A stretch of DNA of 64,000 nucleotides from Candidatus Defluviilinea proxima (GTDB lineage Bacteria > Chloroflexota > Anaerolineae > Anaerolineales > Villigracilaceae), in contig JADKIW010000001.1 in assembly GCA_016721115.1 (NCBI GenBank), forward strand, positions 821,501 to 885,500, in the 5' to 3' direction. Both the position numbers and the translations under genes were made by a program. Below, in pieces: positions 22,568-31,818 of this stretch (within the stretch, counting starts at the first letter, position 1; each line of letters starts with the position of its first letter). A model generated the notes under the pieces. That model saw only the letters and a list, made by a program, of their open reading frames with translations. It made no database searches and was not told the DNA's origin.

Positions 22568-24484
22568 TTAGTCTCCACCAAAAATGGTGCTGAGAAGTCC
22601 TGTTGGTCTTTTTTGGGCTTTTTCTTCTTCATACCGACTTTGTGACACAGATTCTTTCGCTTTTAGTGTCGAGAGTTCTTCTTCAGGGTCACGGAATTGC
22701 ATGGAGTAGAGCTTCGCGTACAGCCCGTTGAGTTCCATCAATTCATCATGCGTCCCCAATTCCACGATGCGGCCTTTGTCCAAGACTGCGATACGATGCG
22801 CGACTTTGATCGTGCTCAGGCGATGCGCCACAATGACTGTCGTGCGGTTCTGCATGAGACGATCCAACGCTTCTTGCACCAGACCTTCTGATTCGTTATC
22901 GAGTGAACTGGTCGCTTCATCCAATAAAAGAATGGCGGGGTCTTTGAGAATGGCACGCGCAATCGCAATGCGTTGACGTTGTCCGCCGCTGAGATTCATG
23001 CCGCGCTCACCGACGATGGTTTCGTATTGCTTCGGGAATGCCATGATGAATTCATGGGCGTTTGCAGCTTTGGCGGCTTCGATCATTTCTTCTTCGGTGG
23101 CATCCAAGCGACCGTACAAAATATTTTCGCGGATCGTGCCGCCGAACAAGATCGTCTCTTGCGGGACGATACCAATTTGTTCGCGCAAACTTTGCTGAGT
23201 TACTGAGCGGAGATCCAGCCCATCGAGACGGATCAGCCCATCGGTCGGGTCGTAGAAGCGCGGGATCAGATTGAAGATAGTGCTCTTACCTGCGCCGCTG
23301 GGTCCAACCAGCGCAAGTATCTCACCGGCTTTGACATCCAATGAAACGTTATGCAAGACGTGTGCTTGTCCATCATAGGTAAACGAGACATCTTCAAAAC
23401 TGATGTGACCCAACGCAGGCGGCATGACTGTCGCATTCGGTTCATCCTGGATCGCAGGTGTGGTATCGAGAATTTCGAAGACGCGCTGTACACCACCGAT
23501 CGCAGAACGAAGTTGGGCATAGAGCCCCGCCATCCCACCGAGACTGGCGGCGATGGAAATGCCGTACATGAGAAAGCCAGTGATCATCGCCAGCGTGAGA
23601 TGACCCGAGATGACTTCACGCCCGCCGTACCACATGATGGCGGCAATGGTACTGAAACCGAGGAACATCATCAAGGCTTGAAAGGCGGAACTATATACTG
23701 CCATGCGCAAGGAAGCCTTGAAAGTTTTTTCCATGGCATTGCTATAGCGATTGACTTCGTAGGTTTCACGCCCAAAACTTTTTACGACGCGAATGCCTTG
23801 TAAACCTTCTTCGGCAACGACGGTTGAATCGGCTAATTCATCTTGAATGGTGGTACTGGCTTTTTGCAAACGACTGCCAAACACACCAGCGACCACGATC
23901 AACACAGGGACCAGCGCAAGGATAAAGAGCGTAAGACGTGTATTCATCGTCAATACAATAATGATGGAACCGATCAGAGCTACTACCTGGCTAAGAAAAC
24001 CAGTCAGATTGCCGGTTAACATTGTGCGCATTTGCGTTACATCGCTGGAGAGGCGCGAGACGATATCTCCCACGCGGCGTGACGAGTAAAAACTGAGCGA
24101 GAGTTTTTGCAATTGCGCGTACAGCGATGTGCGCAAGTCATAGACGATATGCTCGCCAACGTACGAGAGCAAATATGATTGCACGGATGTAAACAGCGCT
24201 TGCAACAAAAATATACCGATCAACAACAGCGCCAGATTATTGAGCGGGCCAAACGTTTTGGCTTGAGTCACGGAATCCAGTAGGCGCACGATCACCAACG
24301 GGAAGGCGAGACCAAATCCGCTGGAAGCCAGTAACGCCAGCAGAGCCAGCCCCATTTTGCCCCAATAGGGAGTTAAATAACCAAGCAGACGCTTCCAGTT
24401 GATCTCCTTGAAAGATATTGTCTGTTCTTCTTGATTGAACATCGGGTGACGTTCACGTCCACGATGGTTGGAACGATTTTCCAT
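22568..24484 (-). CDS. ABC transporter, fused permease and ATPase (exporter)
   Basis: 638 aa half-transporter. Six membrane helices within about 43-330 (type 1 exporter), then the nucleotide-binding domain: Walker A GPSGAGKS at 394-401, signature LSGGQ at 498-502, Walker B ILLLDE at 518-523. Closest in shape to lipid/multidrug exporters of the MsbA/BmrA kind. As a half-transporter it would work as a homodimer, or with an unseen partner. Start: ATG 24484, although M15 is an alternative. The last 35 residues are charged and end in a short tail. Confidence 0.9.
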   Translation of the reverse strand: MENRSNHRGRERHPMFNQEEQTISFKEINWKRLLGYLTPYWGKMGLALLALLASSGFGLAFPLVIVRLLDSVTQAKTFGPLNNLALLLIGIFLLQALFTSVQSYLLSYVGEHIVYDLRTSLYAQLQKLSLSFYSSRRVGDIVSRLSSDVTQMRTMLTGNLTGFLSQVVALIGSIIIVLTMNTRLTLFILALVPVLIVVAGVFGSRLQKASTTIQDELADSTVVAEEGLQGIRVVKSFGRETYEVNRYSNAMEKTFKASLRMAVYSSAFQALMMFLGFSTIAAIMWYGGREVISGHLTLAMITGFLMYGISIAASLGGMAGLYAQLRSAIGGVQRVFEILDTTPAIQDEPNATVMPPALGHISFEDVSFTYDGQAHVLHNVSLDVKAGEILALVGPSGAGKSTIFNLIPRFYDPTDGLIRLDGLDLRSVTQQSLREQIGIVPQETILFGGTIRENILYGRLDATEEEMIEAAKAANAHEFIMAFPKQYETIVGERGMNLSGGQRQRIAIARAILKDPAILLLDEATSSLDNESEGLVQEALDRLMQNRTTVIVAHRLSTIKVAHRIAVLDKGRIVELGTHDELMELNGLYAKLYSMQFRDPEEELSTLKAKESVSQSRYEEEKAQKRPTGLLSTIFGGD

Positions 24485-24584
24485 TTTATAAAATTCCTTT
24501 CAGAGACTTTGCTTACGAGCATATTTATTATTCTTCGTACATCATAAAATGTCTCTGTAAACTGAGTGTGAATTGACAGAGAAG

Positions 24585-24624
24585 AAAAAAACGACCTCGT
24601 TATATTTATTCAACGAGGTCGTTC
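24585..24624 (-). terminator. Terminator of the two-component operon
   Basis: 12-bp perfect stem AACGACCTCGTT (24591-24602) / AACGAGGTCGTT (24613-24624). An A-run on the plus strand at 24585-24591 makes the T-tail on the minus strand. Confidence 0.88.
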
Positions 24625-24655
24625 TGACTTTTATTCGGTCAACTCTTTATATTTG

Positions 24656-25729
24656 TTATATATGTGTCTGTGGTAAATTGACAATAAAGGTTGTTCCTTT
24701 ATCTTGCTCGCTTTCTACTTTAATCGTCCCATTGTGCAGGTCAACTATCTTTTTGACGATGGAAAGTCCAAGTCCACTGCCGCCACTGGCACGCGTGCGA
24801 GATTTATCAGCTTTATAGAAACGCTCGAAGATGCGTTCGCGGTCTTCTTCGGAAATGCCGATGCCATTATCAGAGATTCGGATTTCGGCAAAAGAGTCAC
24901 GGGGAGATAAGGTCACTTTGATAAAACCAGCCTGCGGCGTGAATTTGATCGCGTTGTGCAGGAGGTTGATCCACACCTGGCTGAGCAGGTCTTCATCGGC
25001 TATGATCTCCAACTCGTCGAGAGAGACGTCCATTTGAATGGATTTTTCGCTCCATTGCGGTTCGCAGACAAGGATCAGACTTCGAAGTTGTTTATCCAAA
25101 CGATATGTCTTCGGCTCAAACTCAAGATGATCTGATTCTAAAGAAGCCATCTTGAGCAAATCTTCTGTGATACGCGAGAGACGCATACTTTCATCTTCGA
25201 TGATGTTGAGATAATGATGACGCTCTTCGATAGTCAGTTCATCGTTTTCCAATGCTTTCGCAAACCCACGAATGGATGTGAGTGGCGATTGGATCTCATG
25301 CGACACATTGGAGATGAATTCCTGTCGCGTGCTTTCCCATTGGTGAAGTTCGCTTGCCATTTTATTTACGCTATCTGTCAATTTACTCATCATGGGATTA
25401 TCTCTTGCTTCATCGGGTGACAAACGTACGCTGAAATCGCCACGGGTAATTCGTTCGAGTGCATCAAGAATGGGAGCAAAGATATTCATCTCTGGGAACC
25501 AACCGCGTACACGAGCAAACTTACCGACAATCCCAAATAGCAAGCCAGCAAAAAATAAGCCTAACAGCGTGTTGGCGATCTGAATAAATAATGGAGGAGC
25601 CTGCCAGTGAAGCAATGTGTAAACATAGCCAGTCAGAAAAAAGGTAACTGTCACCATAACACTGACAAACGTCAGCACAAAAAGGAACCAGAGAAACCCC
25701 AAGAAACGTTGCTTCGGACTTCTTTTCAC
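24656..25729 (-). CDS. Sensor histidine kinase
   Basis: 357 aa. Two membrane helices (about 10-33 and 47-70) with a very short outer loop, a HAMP-like linker (71-130), the dimerisation/phosphoacceptor motif SHEIQSPLTS with His144, and a HATPase domain (N-box NLLHNAIKF, G1 DNGIGIS, G2 GGSGLGLS). The almost absent sensor domain suggests intramembrane or HAMP sensing, as in BaeS- or WalK-like short kinases. Start: GTG 25729, overlapping the regulator stop by 4 nt, so translation is coupled. Works with the OmpR-type regulator upstream. Confidence 0.93.
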   Translation of the reverse strand: MKRSPKQRFLGFLWFLFVLTFVSVMVTVTFFLTGYVYTLLHWQAPPLFIQIANTLLGLFFAGLLFGIVGKFARVRGWFPEMNIFAPILDALERITRGDFSVRLSPDEARDNPMMSKLTDSVNKMASELHQWESTRQEFISNVSHEIQSPLTSIRGFAKALENDELTIEERHHYLNIIEDESMRLSRITEDLLKMASLESDHLEFEPKTYRLDKQLRSLILVCEPQWSEKSIQMDVSLDELEIIADEDLLSQVWINLLHNAIKFTPQAGFIKVTLSPRDSFAEIRISDNGIGISEEDRERIFERFYKADKSRTRASGGSGLGLSIVKKIVDLHNGTIKVESEQDKGTTFIVNLPQTHI

Positions 25730-26400
25730 GCAGCTACCTCCAGGCGATATCCGAGACCACGAATGGTGGCGATCTTGAAAGAATATTTCTCTTCAGGAAA
25801 CCGTTCACGCAAACGATAAATATGCACGTCCAATGTGCGGTCGTTGCCGTGAAATTCATAGCCCCAAATATCTTCGATCAATTGCTCACGTGAAAAAGTG
25901 CGCCCAGGGTAACTCGCCAACTTGAACAGTAAATCAAATTCTTTGAGCGGCAGTGTTATATTTTCACCATCCACAACGGCCTGATAACTTTTTTGATCCA
26001 ACATCACTTCGCCCAGACGGACTGTTTGCGATGCTTCGATCTTGTATCGCTTCAACAAGGCTTTGACACGCGCCACCATCTCCAACGGCTCGAATGGTTT
26101 GACCAAATAATCGTCCGTGCCGAGTTGGAATCCCTTCAATTTTTGGCTGGTCTCGCCTTTGGCGGTCAACATCAAAACGGGAATATCAAAACTGGCTTTG
26201 ATCTCCTGACACAATTCCCAACCGTCCATTTTGGGCATCATGATGTCAATGACAGCCAAGTCCGCTTTGGTGGAATCCAAAATGGACAGCGCTTCCACGC
26301 CATCTGCGGCTTCAAAGATCTCAAAGCCATCATTCCGTAAAAAGACCCGCACCAATTCACGGATATGGGCATCATCGTCTACAATTAATATCTTGCTCAT
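25726..26400 (-). CDS. OmpR/PhoB-family response regulator
   Basis: 224 aa. Receiver domain with phospho-acceptor D52 in VIDIMMPKMDG, acidic pair D8/D9, T and K at MLTAKGE and LVKPFE; then a winged-helix effector (LPLKEFDLLFKLASYPGRTF ... DVHIYRLRERF ... IRGLGYRLE). Start: ATG 26400 (MSKILIVDDD) with GGAAAAG upstream; an in-frame ATG at 26424 is less likely. First gene of the two-gene operon with the kinase. Targets unknown; the adjacent ABC exporter is a candidate. Confidence 0.93.
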   Translation of the reverse strand: MSKILIVDDDAHIRELVRVFLRNDGFEIFEAADGVEALSILDSTKADLAVIDIMMPKMDGWELCQEIKASFDIPVLMLTAKGETSQKLKGFQLGTDDYLVKPFEPLEMVARVKALLKRYKIEASQTVRLGEVMLDQKSYQAVVDGENITLPLKEFDLLFKLASYPGRTFSREQLIEDIWGYEFHGNDRTLDVHIYRLRERFPEEKYSFKIATIRGLGYRLEVAA

Positions 26401-26504
26401 AAAATTCTTTTCCAACAAAATCATACTTTACTTTTGTAAACTGAACATGAACTAAAGAGCATACAGGTTCAGCGTATAATCTACACAACGAAAGGATTAT
26501 CGTT

Positions 26505-28232
26505 ATGATGAACAACCGTCAACTCGCAGATATATTTACTCTTATTGGTAACTTGCTCGAGATCAAGGGCGAGATCATTTACAAAACACTTGCGTATCGC
26601 AAAGCATCCGAAAGTCTCATGAGCCTGGGGCGTGAAGCCTCCGAATATTGGAAAGAGGGCAAACTTGAAGATATCCCCGGCGTGGGCAAAGCCATTTCAG
26701 AAAAAATTGATGAGCTACTCAACACAGGCAAGCTTGAATTTCTGGAAAAGCTCAAAAAGGAAGTGCCTGAAGAATTAGCAGGATGGCTTGCCGTCCCTGG
26801 CATGGGACCGAAGAAGATCGCGATGATCTGGAAGACATTGGGCATCACGGCTCTTTCTGACCTTGAGTCTGCCGCGAAAGACGGAAAGCTTCGCGACCTC
26901 CCCGGCATGGGCGCCAAGTCCGAGAGTGCCATCATCGAAGGGATTGCATCCTTATCCCGCAGGTCAGGGAGGATTTCCATCGGGCGAGCGTATCCACTTG
27001 CACAGGAGATCGTCAAGACTCTCAAAAAGGTGAAGGGAGTCGTCGCCGCTGAACCAGCTGGCAGTTTAAGAAGGATGCGTTCGACAGTCGGTGACTTGGA
27101 TATTTTAGTGGCAGCAAAAGATTCCGCTCCCGTCATGGAGGCGGTTGTCAATCTACCCGGTGTGAGTCGTGTATTGGGAAAAGGCGAATTCAAATCCAGC
27201 ATCGAATTCACGGACGGAGTCCGTGCGCAAGTGTGGGTGCATCCGCCGCAGGAGTTTGGGACGGCGTTGCAATATGCAACGGGCTCGAAGGATCACAATG
27301 TGTTGTTGCGGCAACTCGCGCTCGATAAAGGACTGTCGCTTTCGGATCATTCGTTCAAGAAGGTCAAGGGCGGCAAGGAAATTTTCTGCGCGACCGAAGA
27401 GGAAGTGTACGAGACGCTCGGCTTGCAATGGGTGCCACCTGAACTACGCGAGGGACGTGATGAAGTGGCGTTGGCAAAGGCGGGCAAACTGCCGAAGTTG
27501 ATCGAAGTGAAAGACATCAAGTCCAATTTGCACATGCACTCGAATTACAGTGATGGCAAGTTGAGTATGCTTGATATGGCAAAGGCCGCGATCAAACGCG
27601 GCTTGAAAGTGATCGTGTTCTCAGATCATTCGGTGAGTCTGGGCGTGGCGAACGGCTTATCCATTGAACGGCATAAGCAACAGGCGGCGGAGATCAAAAA
27701 GATTCAAAAGCAACTCGGCGACGAGATCCTTATTTTGCACTCCAGCGAAGTGGAGATCAAAGCCGATGGCTCGTTGGATTATCCTGATGAATTTCTGGCT
27801 TCGCTCGATCTAGTGGTAGCTTCGTTACATTCCAGTTTACGCCAGCCACGTGAAAAAATTACGGAACGTTTGTTGAAAGCCGTGAACAATCCACACGTGG
27901 ACATCATCGGTCACCCGACGGGACGTGAGATCCCCAACCGCGAAGGCGCGGATTTGGACATGGAAGTCATTCTGCAAGCCGCGGCAAAGTCAGGCGTGGC
28001 AATGGAAATGAGTGCCAGTCCATATCGCCTCGATCTCGATGATGCCCACGCCCGCCGCGCAAAAGAGTTGGGTGTGCTATTGAGCATCAACACCGATGCT
28101 CACTCTGAAGAGGATTATGATCTGCTTCATTACGGTGTTGCCATCGCAAGGCGCGCCGGGTTGACGAAGAATGACGTTATCAATACCTGGTCAGCGGATA
28201 AGTTGGTGAAGTGGTTGAAGAAAAGAGGGTAA
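26505..28232 (+). CDS. polX: PolX: family X DNA polymerase-like with PHP domain
   Basis: 575 aa, the usual PolX length. N-terminal 8-kDa and helix-hairpin-helix segments (LEDIPGVGKAI, WLAVPGMGPKKI, LRDLPGMGAKS), palm motif GSLRRMRSTVGDLDI with D197 and D199, and a PHP phosphoesterase domain from about 340 (NLHMHSNYSDG, HSSEVEI, INTDAHS). In known PolX a third Asp completes the palm (V-D-L-R-V); here the aligned residue is Gln242 in RAQVWVHPP, so nucleotide transfer may be lost while the PHP nuclease site looks complete. TATAAT at 26476-26481 and GAAAGG at 26491 give promoter and ribosome site. Base-excision repair role by family. Confidence 0.92.
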   Translation: MMNNRQLADIFTLIGNLLEIKGEIIYKTLAYRKASESLMSLGREASEYWKEGKLEDIPGVGKAISEKIDELLNTGKLEFLEKLKKEVPEELAGWLAVPGMGPKKIAMIWKTLGITALSDLESAAKDGKLRDLPGMGAKSESAIIEGIASLSRRSGRISIGRAYPLAQEIVKTLKKVKGVVAAEPAGSLRRMRSTVGDLDILVAAKDSAPVMEAVVNLPGVSRVLGKGEFKSSIEFTDGVRAQVWVHPPQEFGTALQYATGSKDHNVLLRQLALDKGLSLSDHSFKKVKGGKEIFCATEEEVYETLGLQWVPPELREGRDEVALAKAGKLPKLIEVKDIKSNLHMHSNYSDGKLSMLDMAKAAIKRGLKVIVFSDHSVSLGVANGLSIERHKQQAAEIKKIQKQLGDEILILHSSEVEIKADGSLDYPDEFLASLDLVVASLHSSLRQPREKITERLLKAVNNPHVDIIGHPTGREIPNREGADLDMEVILQAAAKSGVAMEMSASPYRLDLDDAHARRAKELGVLLSINTDAHSEEDYDLLHYGVAIARRAGLTKNDVINTWSADKLVKWLKKRG

Positions 28233-28236
28233 AAAG

Positions 28237-28743
28237 TTGAACAATATAAAATACACCTATAAGTTTTTATATAAACTCACTCATTGGATGTTTATTGTTT
28301 TTTCATTATTGTTCGCTATTGTAGGCTTGATATCTTTTATCGGCTTCATTTCCCATCTTATTGATAATAAGATTTCAGAAGCCATCACTTTATTTTGGAA
28401 ATTTATTGGTTTTGGGGTATGGTCAACTTGTGTTTTTGTCTTTTTTTCTTATCTGTTCCCAGAAATCAGCGCAAATGATGACGGCATCCAAACTACTTTT
28501 TTCCTCAAGAAGCTAACTGTAAATTGGGAAGATATTGTTGAGATTTATTCATCCAAGCCTTTTGGGCTTCGTGTTGGAGAAAGAGCCAGTATCATAGTCA
28601 CACGAAACAAGTTAACATTCTTTCACAGAATCTATGGGATTATTTATGGGCAAACCCATCAACCATCCTTATTAATCTGGTCAAGTATCAATGATTATGC
28701 TTCTTTGATAAATAAAATCAAAAAGAACAGGAAAAAGAGATGA
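28237..28743 (+). CDS. Small membrane protein with PH-like cytoplasmic part
   Basis: 168 aa. Two membrane helices (about 17-38 and 55-75), then a soluble tail (NDDGIQTTFFLKKLTVNWEDIVEIYSSKPF) that reads like a bacterial PH-like domain, and a very basic end. Start: TTG 28237, eight nt after AGAGGG and 4 nt after the polX stop, so co-transcribed. The next start codons would cut into the first helix. Function unknown. Confidence 0.65.
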   Translation: MNNIKYTYKFLYKLTHWMFIVFSLLFAIVGLISFIGFISHLIDNKISEAITLFWKFIGFGVWSTCVFVFFSYLFPEISANDDGIQTTFFLKKLTVNWEDIVEIYSSKPFGLRVGERASIIVTRNKLTFFHRIYGIIYGQTHQPSLLIWSSINDYASLINKIKKNRKKR

Positions 28744-28994
28744 AAAATCCTTTCGGCGATCAACAGGTCCCTGGCTCTTATGAAAACCTGAAAGAGCGCA
28801 TGTACAAAAAAGTTTCAGCAAATGTCAACGAGCAGATTTCCGAAATCATGATGAAGGCTTTTGAAAGTGCGCTGAACGAAGAGAATGTTGTCCTGTCCCG
28901 CCCAGAAAGACAACGACTACTCGCACAGGTCTCTGCGTTGACACTAAAAGATATACTCAAGAAATTTGACGTTTCACAGAACGATTCTGGATAG
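28740..28994 (+). CDS. Small hypothetical protein
   Basis: 84 aa, soluble, mostly helical (YENLKERMYKKVSANVNEQI ... RQRLLAQVSALTLKDILKKF). Its ATG overlaps the preceding stop codon by 4 nt, so the two are coupled. Not recognised. Confidence 0.65.
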   Translation: MKNPFGDQQVPGSYENLKERMYKKVSANVNEQISEIMMKAFESALNEENVVLSRPERQRLLAQVSALTLKDILKKFDVSQNDSG

Positions 28995-29001
28995 AAACAA
29001 A

Positions 29002-29223
29002 ATGGACTCCAAGATCAACAAACGCAAGCTCCTTATCATCGTCAGCGCCGTGGACGCTCTTTTGAGCAGCTTCGTTCTCTTGATCTATTTCGGGTTCTTT
29101 CCCATCGACATTTTCGGTTGGGTGATCCCGCGCTGGGTCATCGGGTTGGGCGGCGGGATATGGTTCCTCTCGGCGATTGCGGTGCTTGTATATCAAGTGA
29201 CAAGAACAGATACGCTGGAATGA
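29002..29223 (+). CDS. Small membrane protein, two helices
   Basis: 73 aa. Helix 1 LLIIVSAVDALLSSFVLLIY and helix 2 VIGLGGGIWFLSAIAVLVYQ joined by a short loop. Start: ATG 29002, 7 nt after the preceding stop. It overlaps the next gene by 4 nt, so they are coupled. Function unknown. Confidence 0.65.
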   Translation: MDSKINKRKLLIIVSAVDALLSSFVLLIYFGFFPIDIFGWVIPRWVIGLGGGIWFLSAIAVLVYQVTRTDTLE

Positions 29224-29690
29224 AACTCTTAAAATCCGTTCTCTTCCTCGTTCTTGTGCCGGGGTTGTTGATCGGTTATTTCCCTTACTGGCCTTCAATA
29301 ACTGACGTAGAGGTGTTTGCAACTGGATCATTCCGTTATCTCGCCATCCCGTTATGGGTCGCCAGTAGCGTAGGGATGCTTTGGTGCTTCTGGAATTTTC
29401 TTGTCAACGGGAGAGGCACACCCGCTCCCATTGACCCGCCAAAGGAATTGGTGGCTGTCGGGTTGTATCGTTACGTCCGCAACCCAATGTATGTAGCAGG
29501 ATTAACAGGCCTGTTCGGCTGGATACTCTGGTCACCTTCACTGCCGTTGATCGTTGCACCACTCATCTTTTTCATCGCAACACATTTATTTATAACCCTA
29601 TACGAAGAATCGACTCTCAAAAAGAAATTCGGCGCGACCTATGAAAGTTATTTAAAACAAGTTCCGCGTTGGATCCCGAAATTCAAGTAA
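29220..29690 (+). CDS. Isoprenylcysteine/phospholipid methyltransferase-like membrane protein
   Basis: 156 aa with four hydrophobic helices. The C-terminal motif GLYRYVRNPMYVAG followed by LFITLYEESTLKKKFGATYESY is the signature of the ICMT/PEMT/NNMT-like integral membrane methyltransferases. Substrate unknown in bacteria of this type. ATG 29220 overlaps the previous stop by 4 nt; an upstream frame from 29118 is out of place over the previous gene and is rejected. Confidence 0.85.
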   Translation: MKLLKSVLFLVLVPGLLIGYFPYWPSITDVEVFATGSFRYLAIPLWVASSVGMLWCFWNFLVNGRGTPAPIDPPKELVAVGLYRYVRNPMYVAGLTGLFGWILWSPSLPLIVAPLIFFIATHLFITLYEESTLKKKFGATYESYLKQVPRWIPKFK

Positions 29691-29730
29691 ACTTTCATCC
29701 CAGTATTTTTTCAACTAAAGGATTCCCCAT

Positions 29731-30627
29731 ATGGACTTCATCGGTGAAGCCGCCGCATTGGCGACATCGTTCTTTTTTGCTTTTACATCACTGATCTTCG
29801 CCTCCTCCGGGCGCAAGGTCGGCTCACACGTGACCAACCGAGCACGCCTTCTATTTGCTTTGATCTATCTTTTGATCTTGAATCTCATCCTCTTTCGCGA
29901 GCCATTGCCATTTTCAGCAGATCCATCACGTTGGATATGGCTTGGGCTCTCCGGCATCATCGGACTTTCGCTAGGGGACGCCTTCTACTTTCAGTCGCTT
30001 GTCTCTGTCGGGCCACGCCTCGGAAGTCTACTTTTGAGCCTGGCTCCCATCTTTGGCTCGGTCATCGCCTGGATCTTCTTCCACGAAACTTTAAGCGCGT
30101 TGCAGATCACAGGTATTGTCCTTGCATTGGCGGGAATCGGTTGGGTGGTTATGTCGCATGCAGAGCCGCCCGGCACCCCACATGGACACACCAAACGCGG
30201 TGTACTTTTTGGTGTGTTGGCAGGTCTTGGTCAGGCAGTGGGACTTGTCCTTTCGAAACAAGGAATGTTCGATGGATTCTCACCATTTCAAGCGAATGCC
30301 ATCCGTATGTTTGCGGCGACGCTATTCACCTGGGCATGGACCATTATCCAAGGTCAGGCCGGGGAAACCATCACTGTCTTACGGGAGAAGCCTCGCGTCA
30401 TAGGTTTGATCGCGCTTGGTGCAGTGGTAGGACCGTTATTGGGCGTCTCGGCATCCCTGCTTGCTGTGCAACATGCAGAGATCGGTGTGGCCAGCACATT
30501 GATGGCATTGCCGCCGGTGATCGTCCTGCCGTTCAGTTATTTTGTGTTCAAGGAAAAGGTTGGCTGGCAGGCAGTAGCAGGGACAGTCCTTGCCATTGTG
30601 GGAGTAGCCGTATTATTTACAACGTAA
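29731..30627 (+). CDS. EamA/DMT-family transporter
   Basis: 298 aa, about ten helices in two EamA repeats (about 5-140 and 155-297). Typical motifs: GLSGIIGLSLGDAFYFQSL, and PVIVLPFSYFVFKEKVGWQA at the end of the second repeat, followed by GTVLAIVGVAVLF. Probable metabolite exporter; substrate unknown. Start: ATG 29731, with AAAGGA at 29717-29722. Confidence 0.88.
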   Translation: MDFIGEAAALATSFFFAFTSLIFASSGRKVGSHVTNRARLLFALIYLLILNLILFREPLPFSADPSRWIWLGLSGIIGLSLGDAFYFQSLVSVGPRLGSLLLSLAPIFGSVIAWIFFHETLSALQITGIVLALAGIGWVVMSHAEPPGTPHGHTKRGVLFGVLAGLGQAVGLVLSKQGMFDGFSPFQANAIRMFAATLFTWAWTIIQGQAGETITVLREKPRVIGLIALGAVVGPLLGVSASLLAVQHAEIGVASTLMALPPVIVLPFSYFVFKEKVGWQAVAGTVLAIVGVAVLFTT

Positions 30628-30761
30628 TGAATGTATCTTTGCATTTATGGTAGTATGGAAAACTCTAACGTAAGTGTATTGAACATCATCTTTCAAATCC
30701 ATGGAAGTAGGTGTAAGATGGGACGTCTTTACCCAAAAAATATTGTAACGAGGATTAATGT

Positions 30762-31736
30762 ATGACAAATTCTTCTATTCCCGCAGAGGAAGTCCGTTTT
30801 TTTAGTGGCAGTTCAAACAAAGCACTTGCCGCAAATATCGCAAGCGATCTTGGTGTTCCACTGGATGACACCCACATCACCCGCTTTAGCAACGACAACC
30901 TTTATATCCAGCTTGGCGCCACAGTGCGCTATCGCCGTGTGTATATCGTGCAGTCGCTTTCACAACCGGTCAATGACCATTTGATGGAACTGTTGATGAT
31001 GCTCGATATTGCGCGCGCCGCCGCGGCCACAGAAGTCCATGCTATCATCCCTTATTATTCATTCGGCCGCTCGGACAAAAAAGACGCCGCCCGTATTTCC
31101 ATCACAGCCCGCCTCGTGGCAGACCTGTTGAAGACCGCCGGAGCTACGCATGTAATGAGTATGATGCTTCACTCGCCTCAAGTGCACGGCTTTTTCTCCG
31201 TTCCGACCGATCCGCTAAGCGCTCGCCCGGTCTTTAGCGAACACCTTGAAAAACGCGACCTGAGCAAGCACATCGTCGTAGCGCCGGATATGGGCTCAGC
31301 CAAGTCTGCGGCACGTTTTGCAAAAAGCCTGAATCTGCCGATCGCGGCAGGAAACAAGGAACGCATTTCCGATACACAGGTAAAGATCAGCGGATTGGTG
31401 GGCAACCAAGTCAACGGGCACAAAAGTGCATTGATCTATGATGACGAGATCGCCACCGGCGGCTCCATTGACGAATTAAGCCGTGTCTTGATCGAAGAAG
31501 GCGTGGAGGATATTACTGTCGTCTGCACACACGGCGTATTCACACGTGGAGGTCTGGAGAGACTGGCGGCTCTCCCAGAGATCACCGAGATCGTCACAAC
31601 AGATACGGTCCACATCCCGCTGGAGAAACGCCATCCGAAGTTAACCGTGTTATCCGTTGCGCCAGTCTTTGCGGATGCGATACGACATAACCTCAATCAC
31701 GAATCCATCAACGATCTATTTGTATTTGGAGATTGA
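30762..31736 (+). CDS. prs: Ribose-phosphate pyrophosphokinase
   Basis: 324 aa. Makes PRPP from ribose 5-phosphate and ATP for nucleotide, His and Trp synthesis. Seen: GSSNKALAANIA at the N-terminus, IIPYYSFGRSDKKDAARISI, MLHSPQVHGFF in place of the usual DLHAxQIQGFF, catalytic flexible loop NKER (Lys and Arg kept), and the PRPP-binding loop YDDEIATGGS. It is somewhat diverged from the E. coli type but keeps the key residues. Start: ATG 30762, after GAGG at 30751. The 134-bp leader holds no recognised riboswitch. Purine genes xpt and guaA lie 16 kb away. Confidence 0.92.
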   Translation: MTNSSIPAEEVRFFSGSSNKALAANIASDLGVPLDDTHITRFSNDNLYIQLGATVRYRRVYIVQSLSQPVNDHLMELLMMLDIARAAAATEVHAIIPYYSFGRSDKKDAARISITARLVADLLKTAGATHVMSMMLHSPQVHGFFSVPTDPLSARPVFSEHLEKRDLSKHIVVAPDMGSAKSAARFAKSLNLPIAAGNKERISDTQVKISGLVGNQVNGHKSALIYDDEIATGGSIDELSRVLIEEGVEDITVVCTHGVFTRGGLERLAALPEITEIVTTDTVHIPLEKRHPKLTVLSVAPVFADAIRHNLNHESINDLFVFGD

Positions 31737-31744
31737 TCATTGAT

Positions 31745-31814
31745 TGTAGGGGCGAGGTCTTCTCGCCCCACGTGCGCCATTCAACATAATGGGCGGGGAA
31801 ACCCCGCCCCTACA
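31745..31814. repeat. REP pair of the GTAGGGGCG family
   Basis: TGTAGGGGCGAGGTCTTCTC... at the left and GGGGAAACCCCGCCCCTACA at the right, with nested hairpins. It occupies the whole gap between prs and the DUF1232 gene and ends 4 nt before its start codon. Confidence 0.8.
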
Positions 31815-31818
31815 GAAC

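Noticed and set aside
30628..30761. Riboswitch in the prs leader
   Set aside because: No recognised aptamer pattern and no terminator hairpin.
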